Assembly (NCBI RefSeq): GCF_009759665.1
Contig: NZ_WQNE01000013.1
Location: forward strand, 62,001-126,000
Source of the DNA: Bradyrhizobium cajani
GTDB lineage: Bacteria; Pseudomonadota; Alphaproteobacteria; Rhizobiales; Xanthobacteraceae
Length of the DNA: 64,000 nt
Direction: 5' to 3'
Shown here piece by piece: positions 19,229 through 27,993 of the stretch; the first letter of the stretch is position 1; every line of letters starts with the position of its first letter. The position numbers and the translations under genes were made by a program. The notes under the pieces were generated by a model. That model was not told the origin of the DNA and did no database searches. It saw nothing but the letters and a program-made list of their open reading frames with translations.

Positions 19229-19840
19229 ATGCGGGCGAAGGAACCTCCGAAAAGTCGTCGGGAAGAGTACAGCGAGGCCACACGGCAGGCGCTGCTCGAT
19301 GCCGGCCGCGAAGCGTTCGCAGCGAGCGGCTTCCAGGCCGCTGGCATGGAGGCCATCTCGAGGGCGGCGCGGGTCACGCGTGGCGCGTTCTACCATCATT
19401 TCGAGGACAAGAAGGCGCTGTTCGACGCCGTGGTGGTCGCCATGCAGCGCGAAGCGGCCGCCAGAATCGAGGCCGCGGCCCGGAACGAGCGCAAGATCTG
19501 GGATCGTCTCAGCGCCGGTATCGACGCCTATCTCGACGCCTGCGAGGAGCCGGACTATGCACGCATCGTCATCCAGGAGGCGCAGGCCGTGCTCGGCGAA
19601 CCGCGCTATCGTGAGATCGAGGAGACCTATCCGACCGCGCTCCTGATCGCGACGCTACGTGCCCTGAAGCGTGACGGTGAACTGAACGCGGACGATGTCG
19701 ATCTGCTGAGCCGGATGATCGACGCCATGATCTGCAAGATCGGGCTGCTGCTCCCGTACGCAGACGATTCGAAGAAGCTGCGCAGGAACGGACAAAAGAT
19801 CGTCGCCGCCGTGCTGGAGACCTTTCGCCAGAAGGCGTGA
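19229..19840 (+). CDS. TetR/AcrR family transcriptional regulator
   Basis: A 203-residue one-component regulator. The N-terminal TetR DNA-binding domain (SEATRQALLDAGREAFAASGFQAAGMEAISRAARVTRGAFYHHFEDKKALFDAVV) spans residues 14-66, with the recognition helix ending YHHFEDK. The C-terminal ligand domain shows a Tet_C-type WDRLSAGIDAYLDACEEPDYARIVIQEAQAVLG segment. I chose the ATG at 19229; the open frame continues far upstream but that part is promoter. It diverges from the NTF2-DUF3237 pair and most likely represses it; the ligand is unknown. Confidence 0.9.
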   Translation: MRAKEPPKSRREEYSEATRQALLDAGREAFAASGFQAAGMEAISRAARVTRGAFYHHFEDKKALFDAVVVAMQREAAARIEAAARNERKIWDRLSAGIDAYLDACEEPDYARIVIQEAQAVLGEPRYREIEETYPTALLIATLRALKRDGELNADDVDLLSRMIDAMICKIGLLLPYADDSKKLRRNGQKIVAAVLETFRQKA

Positions 19841-19927
19841 AGCAGCTTGATCGCCATTGCGACTCACCGTGCCTCTCACATAGGTTGCGGCCGACATTGC
19901 CGATCAAATTCATCCTGGGGGAATACG

Positions 19928-20677
19928 ATGAATCGCCGTCACGCATTGAAGGCCCTGGCGGGTCTCGCTCTTTGTCCGCTGTGCAAGCCGGCCTTCGCCG
20001 AAGGCACGCATTGGAGCTATGAGGGCGCCGGCGGCCCCGGCAAATGGGGCGATCTCGATGCCACCAACAAGGCTTGCGCGGTCGGCCTGCAGCAGTCGCC
20101 GATCGACATCGAAGCGACGGTCAAGTCGCAATTGCCCGCGTTGAAGCTGAATTGGGGCAAGAGCGCCGACACCATCGTCAACAACGGACACACGATCCAG
20201 CTCAACTTCGCCGAGGGCAGCACCTTGATGCTCGGCGACGTCAAGTACAAGCTGCTCCAGGTGCACTTCCACCGGCCGAGCGAGCACATGATCGGCGGCA
20301 AGAACTTTCCGATGGAAGCGCATTTCGTCCACCGCAACGATGCCGGCGGGCTCGCCGTGGTCGGCGTGCTGATGGCCGAAGGCAAGCCGAACGCGGCCTT
20401 CAGCAAGATCGTCAAGACCATGCCGGCTGCGGAAGGGCCTGCGGTGAAGGCCGATGCGGCCATCGATCCGCGCGCCATGCTGCCGCACAAGCTCAGCTAC
20501 TTCCGCTATCCCGGCTCGCTGACGACACCTCCCTGCTCGGAGGTGGTGGAATGGCTGCTGCTGACCGATCCGATCCAGGTTGCCGCCGCTGACGTCGCGG
20601 CGTTCGCACAACTCTACCCGATGAACGCGCGCCCGGTGCAGAAGGACAACCGGCGTTACGTGCTGCGCTCGATCTGA
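19928..20677 (+). CDS. periplasmic alpha-carbonic anhydrase
   Basis: Zinc enzyme that interconverts CO2 and bicarbonate. The 249-residue protein begins with a signal of about 24 residues containing NRRHALKALAGLALC, which has a twin arginine and may use Tat, and ends near FA-EG. The mature part has HWSYEG, QQSPIDI, the zinc ligands in LLQVHFHRPSEH and EAHFVH, and the TTPPCSEVVEW substrate-pocket segment, all diagnostic of the alpha class. A periplasmic alpha-CA has been described in Bradyrhizobium. The ATG at 19928 follows GGGGGAATACG. It appears monocistronic and is followed by a palindromic repeat. Confidence 0.95.
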   Translation: MNRRHALKALAGLALCPLCKPAFAEGTHWSYEGAGGPGKWGDLDATNKACAVGLQQSPIDIEATVKSQLPALKLNWGKSADTIVNNGHTIQLNFAEGSTLMLGDVKYKLLQVHFHRPSEHMIGGKNFPMEAHFVHRNDAGGLAVVGVLMAEGKPNAAFSKIVKTMPAAEGPAVKADAAIDPRAMLPHKLSYFRYPGSLTTPPCSEVVEWLLLTDPIQVAAADVAAFAQLYPMNARPVQKDNRRYVLRSI

Positions 20678-20692
20678 ACGGCCGAAGGTCCA

Positions 20693-20767
20693 TAGCCCGG
20701 ATGAGCGGAGCGACATCCGGGACCTTCGTAGAGGCACCCCGGATATCGCTTCGCTCATCCGGGCTAC
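20693..20767. repeat. dispersed palindromic repeat, family E (TAGCCCGGATG)
   Basis: An inverted repeat opening TAGCCCGGATGAGCGGAGCG and closing GCTTCGCTCATCCGGGCTA. Copies occur at 46534-46615 and, in composite form, at 53106-53228. It separates the convergent carbonic anhydrase and lysyl-tRNA synthetase genes and may terminate both. Confidence 0.85.
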
Positions 20768-20792
20768 ATGCCTTCGCAGGGCTACACCTACC

Positions 20793-22436
20793 TCACGCGC
20801 TCCGCGCCAGCGCACCGTCGATCATGTTCACCGCGTTCTGCACGCCGTACACCGCGACGAAGGAGCCGAAGCGCGGGCCCTTCTCCTGGCCGAGCAGGAC
20901 CTGATAGAGCATGTTGAACCAGTCGAGCGTGACGCCGGGACGGCCGTCCTTGCCCTTCTTGACCTGGTCGAGGAACGGCTCGCGGCGGCCGATCTCGTAG
21001 ACGACGTTCTGGATGTCCTCGGCCGATGCATCCTGTGGAAGCTGCGACAGCGCCTCACGCAGATCCTGGAGCGCGGCACGCTCCGTCTCGGTCGGTGTGC
21101 GGAACTGCTTCGTCGGCGCCACGAAGTCGCGATAGTAGTTGATGGCATAGCCGACCATCGCATCGAGCTTGGGATGCGTCTGCGGGCTCACGCCAGGACG
21201 ATAGCGGCCGATAAAGCCCCACAGCGTCTCGGCATTCTCCGCATTCGACGACGACACCAGCGTCAAGAGGAGCTGGAAGGTGACGGGCATGTCGCCCTTC
21301 GGCGGATGGCCGTTGTGGATGTGCCAGACCGGATTGCCGAGCTGCTGCTTGCCATCCTGCTTTGCAAAACCGTCGATGAACTGCTGGTAGTCGTCGACAT
21401 TGCGCGGGATCACGTCGAAATAGAGCCGCTTGGCCGCCTTCGGCTCGCGATACATGAACAGCGACAGCGATTCCGGCGAGGCGTAGCGCAGCCATTCATC
21501 GATGGTGAGGCCGTTGCCCTTTGACTTCGAGATCTTCTGCCCCTTCTCGTCGAGGAAGAGCTCGTAGTTGAAGCCTTCGGGCGGCGTGGCGCCGAGCGCC
21601 CTGGCGATCGCGCCGGAGAGCTTCACGGAGTCGATCAGGTCCTTGCCGGCCATCTCGTAGTCGACGCCGAGCGCGACCCAGCGCATCGCCCAGTCGGCCT
21701 TCCACTGGCACTTGACGTTGCCGCCGGTGACCGGCGTTTCGACCTCATCGCCGCTGTCGGGGTCGACATAGGTCACGGTCCCGGCCGCCACGTCGCGGCG
21801 GATCATCGGCACCTGGAGCACCACACCCGTCGTCTTGCTGATGGGCAGGAACGGCGAATAGGTCGCGCGGCGGTCCGGCCCTAGCGTCGGCAGGATGATC
21901 GCCATGATCTGATCATAGGCGGCAAGCATCTTGAGCAGCGTCGCGTCGAAGCGGCCTGACTTGTAGTAGTCGGTCGAGCTCGCGAACTCGTAGTCGAAGC
22001 CGAAATGGTCGAGGAAGGCGCGCAGGCGCGCGTTGTTGGCGGCGCCGAACGAGGGATGTTCATTGGAGAACGGGTCCGGCACGGCGGTGAGCGGCCGTCC
22101 CAGATACTGCGCCAACAGATCCTTGTTCGGCACGTTGTCCGGCACCTTGCGCAGGCCGTCCATGTCGTCGGAGAATGCGAGCAGGCGCGTCTTGATCTTG
22201 TCCTCAGTGAGGACACGGAAGGCATGGCGCACCATCGAGGTGCGCGCGACCTCGCCGAACGTGCCGATATGCGGCAGCCCGGACGGGCCGTAGCCGGTCT
22301 CGAACAGCACCTCGTCCTTCGGGCTTTTCTTCAGCCGCGCGACAATGGCCTTCGCCTGCTCGAACGGCCAGGCGTTGGATTGTTCGGCAAGCGCACGCAG
22401 GTCGCTCGGGTTCGCGGCAAGATCGATAACGGACAT
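20793..22436 (-). CDS. lysK: lysine--tRNA ligase, class I
   Basis: Charges tRNA-Lys with lysine. This is the archaeal-type class I enzyme that alphaproteobacteria use in place of the usual class II LysRS. In the 547-residue protein the HIGH motif appears as PHIGT (in GPSGLPHIGTFGEVART) and KMSKS as KISKSKG, with FLDEKG just before it. The length is normal. I chose the ATG at 22436, since the longer frame upstream covers a palindromic repeat. It is a single transcription unit between repeat elements. I see no second lysyl-tRNA synthetase in the window. Confidence 0.95.
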   Translation of the reverse strand: MSVIDLAANPSDLRALAEQSNAWPFEQAKAIVARLKKSPKDEVLFETGYGPSGLPHIGTFGEVARTSMVRHAFRVLTEDKIKTRLLAFSDDMDGLRKVPDNVPNKDLLAQYLGRPLTAVPDPFSNEHPSFGAANNARLRAFLDHFGFDYEFASSTDYYKSGRFDATLLKMLAAYDQIMAIILPTLGPDRRATYSPFLPISKTTGVVLQVPMIRRDVAAGTVTYVDPDSGDEVETPVTGGNVKCQWKADWAMRWVALGVDYEMAGKDLIDSVKLSGAIARALGATPPEGFNYELFLDEKGQKISKSKGNGLTIDEWLRYASPESLSLFMYREPKAAKRLYFDVIPRNVDDYQQFIDGFAKQDGKQQLGNPVWHIHNGHPPKGDMPVTFQLLLTLVSSSNAENAETLWGFIGRYRPGVSPQTHPKLDAMVGYAINYYRDFVAPTKQFRTPTETERAALQDLREALSQLPQDASAEDIQNVVYEIGRREPFLDQVKKGKDGRPGVTLDWFNMLYQVLLGQEKGPRFGSFVAVYGVQNAVNMIDGALARSA

Positions 22437-22497
22437 CAGGGCCTCCGGGCCGCGGAAAATAGCGATTTCCGGGCAGAATGCAAAAATGGTCTTGGTC

Positions 22498-22574
22498 GTC
22501 ATTCCGGGGCGATGCGCAGCATCGAACCCGGAATCTCGAGATTCCGGGTTCGCGCTTCGCGCGCCCCGGAATGA
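22498..22574. repeat. dispersed palindromic repeat, family B
   Basis: It opens GTCATTCCGGGGCGATGCG and closes GCGCGCCCCGGAATGAC, with inner arms GAACCCGGAATCTC and GAGATTCCGGGTTC. It matches 5787-5886 and 6772-6874 at the ends. Confidence 0.85.
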
Positions 22575-22585
22575 CGATCGATTGG

Positions 22586-23545
22586 TTAGAACGGGCTCAC
22601 CGAAAAATACCGCAGCCACAGATCGGTGTAGCGGCCTTTTTCCCAGACCCGGAACAGGGCCCAGTTCAGGGCCTGGCGCAGCACGTCGTTGCCCTTGCGC
22701 ACGGCGATGCCGATGCCCTCGCCGAAGAAGCGGCTCTCGACGAAAGGGCCGCCGGAGAAGGCGCAGCAATCGCCGGAATCCGTGCCGTTGATCCAGAACG
22801 CGAGCGAGATGGCGTCGCCGAAGATGAAGTCGACCTCGCCCTTGCGCAAGGCAGCGCGAAGCGCATCGTCATTGGGATAGGCGTGCAGCTCGGCGTCGGT
22901 GAACATCGCTTTCAGATACGCCTCATGCGCCGAGCCCGCGATCACGCCGACCTTCTTGCCTTCGAGATATTCGGGGCGGATCTCCGGCATCACCGCGTCC
23001 TTGCGTGAGACGAAGCGTGCCGGCACGCGGTAATAGGGATCGGTGAAATCGACGCGGGAGCGGAGCTGCGGGCTCACCGCCATCGAGGCGATGATGGCAT
23101 CGCCCCGGTTGGAGGTGAGCGCATCGACCAGCGTCTCGAAGCGGCGCATCTGCACGGTGCAGGTCACCTTGATCTCGTCGCACAGCGCCCGGGCGAGATC
23201 GACGTTGAAGCCGGCCGGATTGCCGTCGGCCCCCGTGTAGTTGAACGGCGGATAGTCGGTCTCGGTCAAAAAGCGGATCACGGTCAGGCGCGACAGGTCA
23301 GGCCGCTCGGGCCGCCGCCGTGGGTCCCAGAAGCCGGGCACGGCCTGGGGAGCGGCTTGCGGGACGACCTGAGGTGAAGTCTGGGGCGTCGCGGGGGGCC
23401 GCTTGGCCGGGCTCTGGGCCTTCGCGCCGGGCAGGCCTGCAAGCAGGCAGAGGCCGACGGCCAGCCCCACCAGCAAGCCACGGGCAGATTTGGACGATTT
23501 CGCCTGTTGCGATGGAGCCATCGGCCGGAAATGAATGAATTTCAT
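22586..23545 (-). CDS. family 3 extracellular solute-binding protein
   Basis: A 319-residue periplasmic substrate-binding protein of the amino-acid (SBP_bac_3) family. A signal peptide (hydrophobic core LLVGLAVGLCLLAGLPGAKA) is followed by a Pro/Ala/Gln-rich linker of about 30 residues. The binding domain starts at TVIRFLTETDYPPFNY and contains GFNVDLARALCDEI, ASMAVSPQLRSRVDFTDPYY and GKKVGVIAGSAHEAYL. No permease or ATPase gene is adjacent, so it is an orphan binding protein, and the linker suggests tethering or spacing in the envelope. The ligand is probably a polar amino acid, by family only. Its C-terminus contains two adjacent cysteines (DCCAF). Confidence 0.88.
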   Translation of the reverse strand: MKFIHFRPMAPSQQAKSSKSARGLLVGLAVGLCLLAGLPGAKAQSPAKRPPATPQTSPQVVPQAAPQAVPGFWDPRRRPERPDLSRLTVIRFLTETDYPPFNYTGADGNPAGFNVDLARALCDEIKVTCTVQMRRFETLVDALTSNRGDAIIASMAVSPQLRSRVDFTDPYYRVPARFVSRKDAVMPEIRPEYLEGKKVGVIAGSAHEAYLKAMFTDAELHAYPNDDALRAALRKGEVDFIFGDAISLAFWINGTDSGDCCAFSGGPFVESRFFGEGIGIAVRKGNDVLRQALNWALFRVWEKGRYTDLWLRYFSVSPF

Positions 23546-23622
23546 TGGGATCGGAGCGCCTTATAGACCATCCCGCCGGGAACGCGAGCGCCGATTGTGG
23601 GCTGGGCAAAGGTCTCTCGGTC

Positions 23623-23706
23623 GTCATGCCCGGGCTTGTCCCGGGCATCCACGCACTTTGTCGGTCCCCCAAGAACGTGGATGGCCGGGACAAGCCCGGC
23701 CATGAC
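23623..23706. repeat. dispersed palindromic repeat (GTCATGCCCGGGC)
   Basis: An inverted repeat opening GTCATGCCCGGGCTTGTCCC and closing GACAAGCCCGGCCATGAC, with inner GGGCATCCACG and CGTGGATGGCC arms. It fills the gap between the solute-binding protein and SCO genes. Confidence 0.85.
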
Positions 23707-23713
23707 GGCAGGA

Positions 23714-24304
23714 TCAGAGATATCGCTTCAGCTCGGCCGCGGCCTCTTCCGGCGTCCGCTTCAAATTGAACGGCGAGACGAATCTCCCCTCGCGATCCAT
23801 CAGATAGATCAGCGCGGTGTGGTCCATGGTGTAGTCGCCGTCCTTGGTCGGGACTTTCTTGGCATAGACACGGTACGACGTGATCACCTTGGCGGTCTCG
23901 GCGGGATCGCCGGAGAGGCCCTCGAGATGGGGATCGAAGCTCGACAGATAGTCCTTCATCGCCGCCGGCGTGTCGCGCTCGGGATCGACCGAGATGAAGA
24001 TGGCATTGACCTTGTCGGCATCCTTGCCCATCGCGCGCAGCACCTCCGAGATCTCGAACAACGAGGTCGGGCAGACGTCGGGGCAATGGGTGTAGCCGAA
24101 GAAGATCAGGGTCGGCTTGCCCTTCAGGTTCTTGTCGGTAACGGCCTTGCCGTTCTGGTTGGTGAGCTGGAACGGCCCGCCGATCGCGGCCGGCTGTGCC
24201 ACCTTGCTGACCCCGCCCATGGCCCAGAACATGATCAGGAGCCCGACAACGAGGCTTGCGGCGAAGGCGGTCGCGATCACCAGCGGACGGGCGGTGGAAC
24301 TCAT
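23714..24304 (-). CDS. SCO family copper chaperone (SCO1/SenC)
   Basis: A membrane-anchored thioredoxin-like protein that helps assemble the CuA centre of cytochrome c oxidase. The 196-residue sequence has one N-terminal membrane anchor (residues 8-28) and a periplasmic thioredoxin domain. The copper ligands are visible: the two Cys in YTHCPDVCPTS and the His in TMDHTALIYLMD. SISVDPERDTPA is the typical central motif. I chose the ATG at 24304 because the family begins there. The small membrane-protein gene directly upstream is on the same strand, 23 bases away, and is probably co-transcribed. Confidence 0.93.
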   Translation of the reverse strand: MSSTARPLVIATAFAASLVVGLLIMFWAMGGVSKVAQPAAIGGPFQLTNQNGKAVTDKNLKGKPTLIFFGYTHCPDVCPTSLFEISEVLRAMGKDADKVNAIFISVDPERDTPAAMKDYLSSFDPHLEGLSGDPAETAKVITSYRVYAKKVPTKDGDYTMDHTALIYLMDREGRFVSPFNLKRTPEEAAAELKRYL

Positions 24305-24327
24305 TGGCGAAACACTTCCTGTCGGGA

Positions 24328-24522
24328 TCAGAAGCAGGCGGCGAAGCCGGTCCTGATCATTTCGAAAAACACCTGGCTGCCGTAGTGGAACCACAGCGTC
24401 AGCGCGCCGAGCACGACCAGCCCACCGGCCCCTGCGCCAGCCAACAGCAGCACGGATGGGGTCCGGCCGGCAGTGGGCGAATTGTCCTGTAACGGATCGG
24501 CCGGGTGCAGTGGTTGAGCCAT
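24328..24522 (-). CDS. small single-pass membrane protein upstream of SCO
   Basis: A 64-residue protein with about 23 hydrophilic N-terminal residues, one hydrophobic segment (PSVLLLAGAGAGGLVVLGALTLWFHYGS, residues 24-50) and a short tail ending in Cys-Phe. I do not recognise a family. It starts at the ATG at 24522 and ends 23 bases before the SCO start on the same strand, so it may be a small partner in oxidase assembly; that is inference from context only. An in-frame ATG at 24540 would add six residues. Confidence 0.6.
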   Translation of the reverse strand: MAQPLHPADPLQDNSPTAGRTPSVLLLAGAGAGGLVVLGALTLWFHYGSQVFFEMIRTGFAACF

Positions 24523-24626
24523 GACAACGATCGGGGGCAAAGGCCCCGGTTCCCTGCCTTGCAGATAGGCATTGGCCCACGGGCGGGCAAGCGCCGGAGG
24601 GCCAACGTCACGTCATGCTGATGGGT

Positions 24627-25148
24627 TTAGCGAGCCAGCTGGCCCTGGGCGGACTCCAGCTGCTCCGCCGGCGGAAGAGCCCGGCGCAAAGGCCGGCTGG
24701 TCGAAGCCTGCGCGTCCAGGTAGCAGGGCTTGTACATGGCCTGGAGCTGCTTGCCCCTCAGGAAGAGCATGTGCGGGGTGAGGCCGCCGCGCTGCGTGAT
24801 CCAGCGTTTCACCCGCGACGGGTACATCGCATAGAGCATCTGGGTCGCTTCGGGATTGGTAATGGCGCGGCCGTTGCTGCCGAAATCCCACGCGGCGTGG
24901 AAGCCGAGCGTCGCATGCGAGGTCACGCAGATACGGTCATGCGGAATGGCGCCGAGGACGATGGTGCAGGCCGAAGCGCAGAGGCCGTCGATGATGACGG
25001 TATCACCCGATTGCCGCAGGTCCTGATATTTGTCGACGTAGGTTCCGATCCGACCGCCGCGGTCGTCCGCGATCCGGACCACCGCCTGAGAAGTCCCCAT
25101 GCAAGCGATCAGCAGAACCGTCGCAAGCACCCCGCTCAGAAACTTCAT
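24627..25148 (-). CDS. exported ClpP/crotonase-like protein (COG3904 type)
   Basis: A 173-residue protein with a signal peptide ending near SQA-VVRIADDRGG. The mature sequence has TYVDKYQDLRQSGDTVIIDGLCASACTIVLGAI followed by VTSHATLGFHAAW, where the Ser of CASACT and the His of LGFHAAW are placed like the Ser-His of ClpP and periplasmic Clp-like proteins (COG3904). This suggests a periplasmic serine-hydrolase-like fold of unknown substrate. The C-terminal 40 residues are polar and unconserved. It is a single gene; the ATG at 25148 follows a G-rich ribosome site (GCGGGGGACA). Confidence 0.75.
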   Translation of the reverse strand: MKFLSGVLATVLLIACMGTSQAVVRIADDRGGRIGTYVDKYQDLRQSGDTVIIDGLCASACTIVLGAIPHDRICVTSHATLGFHAAWDFGSNGRAITNPEATQMLYAMYPSRVKRWITQRGGLTPHMLFLRGKQLQAMYKPCYLDAQASTSRPLRRALPPAEQLESAQGQLAR

Positions 25149-25397
25149 TGTCCCCCGCCCCAGTCGATTTCGAATCTGCGTGTCAGGTTCGTGATGCGCG
25201 GCTAGCGTCCGCTGTAACCGTGGTTTTGTCTAGGCACGCCGGCTCGCTCGAAACAAATTCAAATCCAGTGTTGCGTCCGGGCTGCACTCGGCCGTCTCTA
25301 TCCCAGGCTGGAACAAGTTAAGAGTGTCTTACGCGCCACGCCCTTGATCTCAGGTGCAACCACTGGCTTCAATCCGGACAACTACAGGGGGGAACTC

Positions 25398-27056
25398 ATG
25401 AGTGAGCAGACTGACGTGATCGTCGTCGGTGCGGGACTGTCGGGCCTCGTGGCCGCAACCGAGATCGCGGATGCGGGCAAGCGCGTGATCCTGGTCGACC
25501 AGGAGGGCGAGCAGTCAATCGGCGGCCAGGCGTTCTGGTCGTTCGGCGGCCTGTTCCTGGTCGATTCGCCGGAGCAGCGACGGCTCGGCATCAAGGACTC
25601 CTTCGACCTGGCGATGCAGGACTGGATCGGTACCGCCGGCTTCGACCGCGATGAGGATTTCTGGCCGCGGCAATGGGCCGAGGCCTATGTGGCGTTCGCG
25701 GCCGGCGAGAAACGCGACTGGCTGCGTGCGATGGGCCATCGCATCTTCCCGGTGGTCGGCTGGGCCGAGCGGGGCGGCTATGACGCGATGGGCCACGGCA
25801 ATTCGGTGCCGCGCTTTCACGTCACCTGGGGCACCGGGCCCGGCATCGTCGAGCCGTTCGAGCGCCGCGCTCGCGAGGCGGCGAGGAGCGGACGGCTGAT
25901 CTTCAGGTTCCGCCATCGCGTCGATGCGCTCTCCATCACCAATGGCGTCGTAGATGGCGTCAGCGGCGCCATTCTCGAACCCGACAATGTCGAGCGCGGC
26001 AAAAGCTCCTCGCGCAACGTGGTCGGCGAGTTCTCGCTGAAGGCGCAGGCGGTGATCGTTGCCGCCGGCGGCATCGGCGGCAATCATGAGCTGGTGCGGC
26101 AGAATTGGCCGAAGCGGCTCGGCGAGCCGCCAAAGTTCATGATCTCGGGCGTGCCCGAGCATGTCGACGGTCGCATGATCGGCATCACGGAGAAGACCGG
26201 CGCGCGGCTGATCAACCGCGACCGCATGTGGCATTATGTCGAGGGCATCCAGAACTGGAATCCAATCTGGCCTCGCCACGGCATCCGCATCCTGCCCGGC
26301 CCCTCCTCGATGTGGTTCGACGCCACCGGCACGCGGCTGCCGGCGCCGCTGTTCCCCGGCTCCGACACGCTCGGCCAGCTCAAATACATCATGTCCACCG
26401 GTTATGATTACTCCTGGTTCATCCTGACACAGAGCATCATCAAGAAGGAATTTGCGCTGTCGGGATCGGAGCAGAACCCCGACCTCACCGGCAAGAGCTG
26501 GCGCATGACAATCAAGCGCGCCACCAACAAGGGCGCACCGGCGCCGGTGGAAGCGTTCAAAAGCCATGGTGTCGACTTCATCGTGCGCGACAAGCTCGAT
26601 GAGCTCGTTGCGGCGATGAACAAGCTCGCCGGCAACGATCTGCTCAGGTGCGATGAGGTGCGAATGCAGATCGAGGCGCGCGACCGCGAGATCGCCAACT
26701 CCTACGTCAAGGATGCGCAGGTGATGAACATCCACAATGCGCGACGCTATATCGGCGACAAGTTGATTCGCACCGCCTCGCCGCACCGCATCCTCGACCC
26801 CGCGCATGGGCCGCTGATCGCGGTGAAGCTCAACATCCTCACCCGCAAGACGCTGGGCGGCTTCGAGACCGATCTCGACTCCCGCGTGTTCGGCGCGGAG
26901 GGCAGCGTCATTCCCGGCCTCTATGCGGTCGGCGAAGCCGCCGGCTTCGGCGGCGGCGGCGTGCACGGCTATCGCTCGCTGGAGGGCACTTTCCTCGGCG
27001 GCTGCCTGTTCTCCGGCCGCAATGCGGGCCGAGCGGCGGCGAAGGCGGTGGGATAG
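25398..27056 (+). CDS. FAD-binding dehydrogenase (KstD/fumarate reductase flavoprotein-like)
   Basis: A 552-residue flavoprotein of the FAD_binding_2 family. The N-terminal dinucleotide fold reads VIVVGAGLSGLVAATEIADAG with a downstream acidic LVDQEGE, then GGQAFWSFGGLF, a second FAD segment QAVIVAAGGIGGNHELV, and a C-terminal GLYAVGEAAGFGGGGVHGYRSLEGTFLGGCLFSGR that closes the FAD site. Members include 3-ketosteroid delta1-dehydrogenase-like and fumarate-reductase-like oxidoreductases; this subgroup is usually just called FAD-binding dehydrogenase. It is cytoplasmic (no signal). The ATG at 25398 follows GGGGGGAACTC, an excellent ribosome site. The esterase gene starts three bases after its stop, so the two form an operon. 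Confidence 0.9.
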   Translation: MSEQTDVIVVGAGLSGLVAATEIADAGKRVILVDQEGEQSIGGQAFWSFGGLFLVDSPEQRRLGIKDSFDLAMQDWIGTAGFDRDEDFWPRQWAEAYVAFAAGEKRDWLRAMGHRIFPVVGWAERGGYDAMGHGNSVPRFHVTWGTGPGIVEPFERRAREAARSGRLIFRFRHRVDALSITNGVVDGVSGAILEPDNVERGKSSSRNVVGEFSLKAQAVIVAAGGIGGNHELVRQNWPKRLGEPPKFMISGVPEHVDGRMIGITEKTGARLINRDRMWHYVEGIQNWNPIWPRHGIRILPGPSSMWFDATGTRLPAPLFPGSDTLGQLKYIMSTGYDYSWFILTQSIIKKEFALSGSEQNPDLTGKSWRMTIKRATNKGAPAPVEAFKSHGVDFIVRDKLDELVAAMNKLAGNDLLRCDEVRMQIEARDREIANSYVKDAQVMNIHNARRYIGDKLIRTASPHRILDPAHGPLIAVKLNILTRKTLGGFETDLDSRVFGAEGSVIPGLYAVGEAAGFGGGGVHGYRSLEGTFLGGCLFSGRNAGRAAAKAVG

Positions 27057-27059
27057 ACC

Positions 27060-27977
27060 ATGCGGCGGTGGATGCAGATCGGGGCGCTTCTCGCTGCATT
27101 GGCCGCAGCCTCGGTCGCATCCGCCGATACGATCGATGTCGATGGCGCGAAGCGTTCCTACACCGCGCAACTGCCGGCGAAAAAGCCTGCGCCGCTCGTC
27201 ATCGTGCTTCATGGCAAGACCCAGCGCGGCGCCGACATGGTCGCGCGGACAGCCTGGCCGCAGGTCGCAAAGCGTGAAGGTTTTGCCGTGGTCTTTCCTG
27301 ATGGCCTCAACCATGCCTGGGCCGATGCAAGGACCAAGGCGGGACCCGCGCTGCGTGGCCCGCCTCCGGGCACCGACGACGTCGCGTTCATTGCAAAGCT
27401 CGTCGAGAAGCTGGTGGCGAACGGGACGGCCGACCCGAAGCGCGTCTATGTCACCGGCATCTCCAATGGCGGCGCCATGGCGATGACGCTTGCTTGCGCC
27501 CGCGCCGACCTGTTTGCGGCGACAGCGAGCGTGGTCATGAACCTCACCGACGAGGCCGCGGTCACGTGCCATCCGTCGCGGCCGTTGCCGATGCTGATCA
27601 TGAACGGCACAGCCGATCCGCTGGTCCCCTACGAGGGCGGACGCGGATCGAGCTATTTTGCCGCAGACGGGTTCTGGTCGACCGACGAGACGCTGGCCTT
27701 CTGGCGCAAGCTCAATGGCTGCGAGACCGACGACGCCAGCGTGACGGAGCTGCCTGGCAGGGCGCCCGCAGACCAGTCCACGGTCACGCGAATCTCCTCG
27801 CACTGTCCCAAAGGCCACGATGTCGTGCTCTATCGCATCAACCATGGCGGCCATCGCATGCCCGGCTTCGCGCCGGATGCGCGCTTCCCGAAGGTCGCAA
27901 CCAGCCTGCTCGGGCCACGGAACGGCGACATCGACGGCGCCGAGACGATCTGGACTTTTTTCAGTCAGTTTCCGTAG
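27060..27977 (+). CDS. exported alpha/beta hydrolase (PHB depolymerase / feruloyl esterase-like, LpqC)
   Basis: A 305-residue secreted esterase of the COG3509 (LpqC, poly(3-hydroxybutyrate) depolymerase-like) family. A signal peptide of about 22 residues (IGALLAALAAASVASA) precedes PAPLVIVLHGKTQRG (oxyanion region), the nucleophile elbow VTGISNGGAMAM, the Asp segment LIMNGTADPLVPYEGG and the catalytic His in INHGGHRMPG. All triad elements are present. Substrates in the family are feruloyl or hydroxyalkanoate esters; which one is not decided here. It lies three bases after the FAD dehydrogenase stop, and a small GC-rich tandem repeat follows the gene. Confidence 0.88.
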   Translation: MRRWMQIGALLAALAAASVASADTIDVDGAKRSYTAQLPAKKPAPLVIVLHGKTQRGADMVARTAWPQVAKREGFAVVFPDGLNHAWADARTKAGPALRGPPPGTDDVAFIAKLVEKLVANGTADPKRVYVTGISNGGAMAMTLACARADLFAATASVVMNLTDEAAVTCHPSRPLPMLIMNGTADPLVPYEGGRGSSYFAADGFWSTDETLAFWRKLNGCETDDASVTELPGRAPADQSTVTRISSHCPKGHDVVLYRINHGGHRMPGFAPDARFPKVATSLLGPRNGDIDGAETIWTFFSQFP

Positions 27978-27993
27978 GCGACCGCTTGCGCGA

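Noticed and set aside
20693..20767. Insertion sequence ends
   Set aside because: The element is a short hairpin with no transposase and no target duplication; it belongs to a dispersed repeat family.
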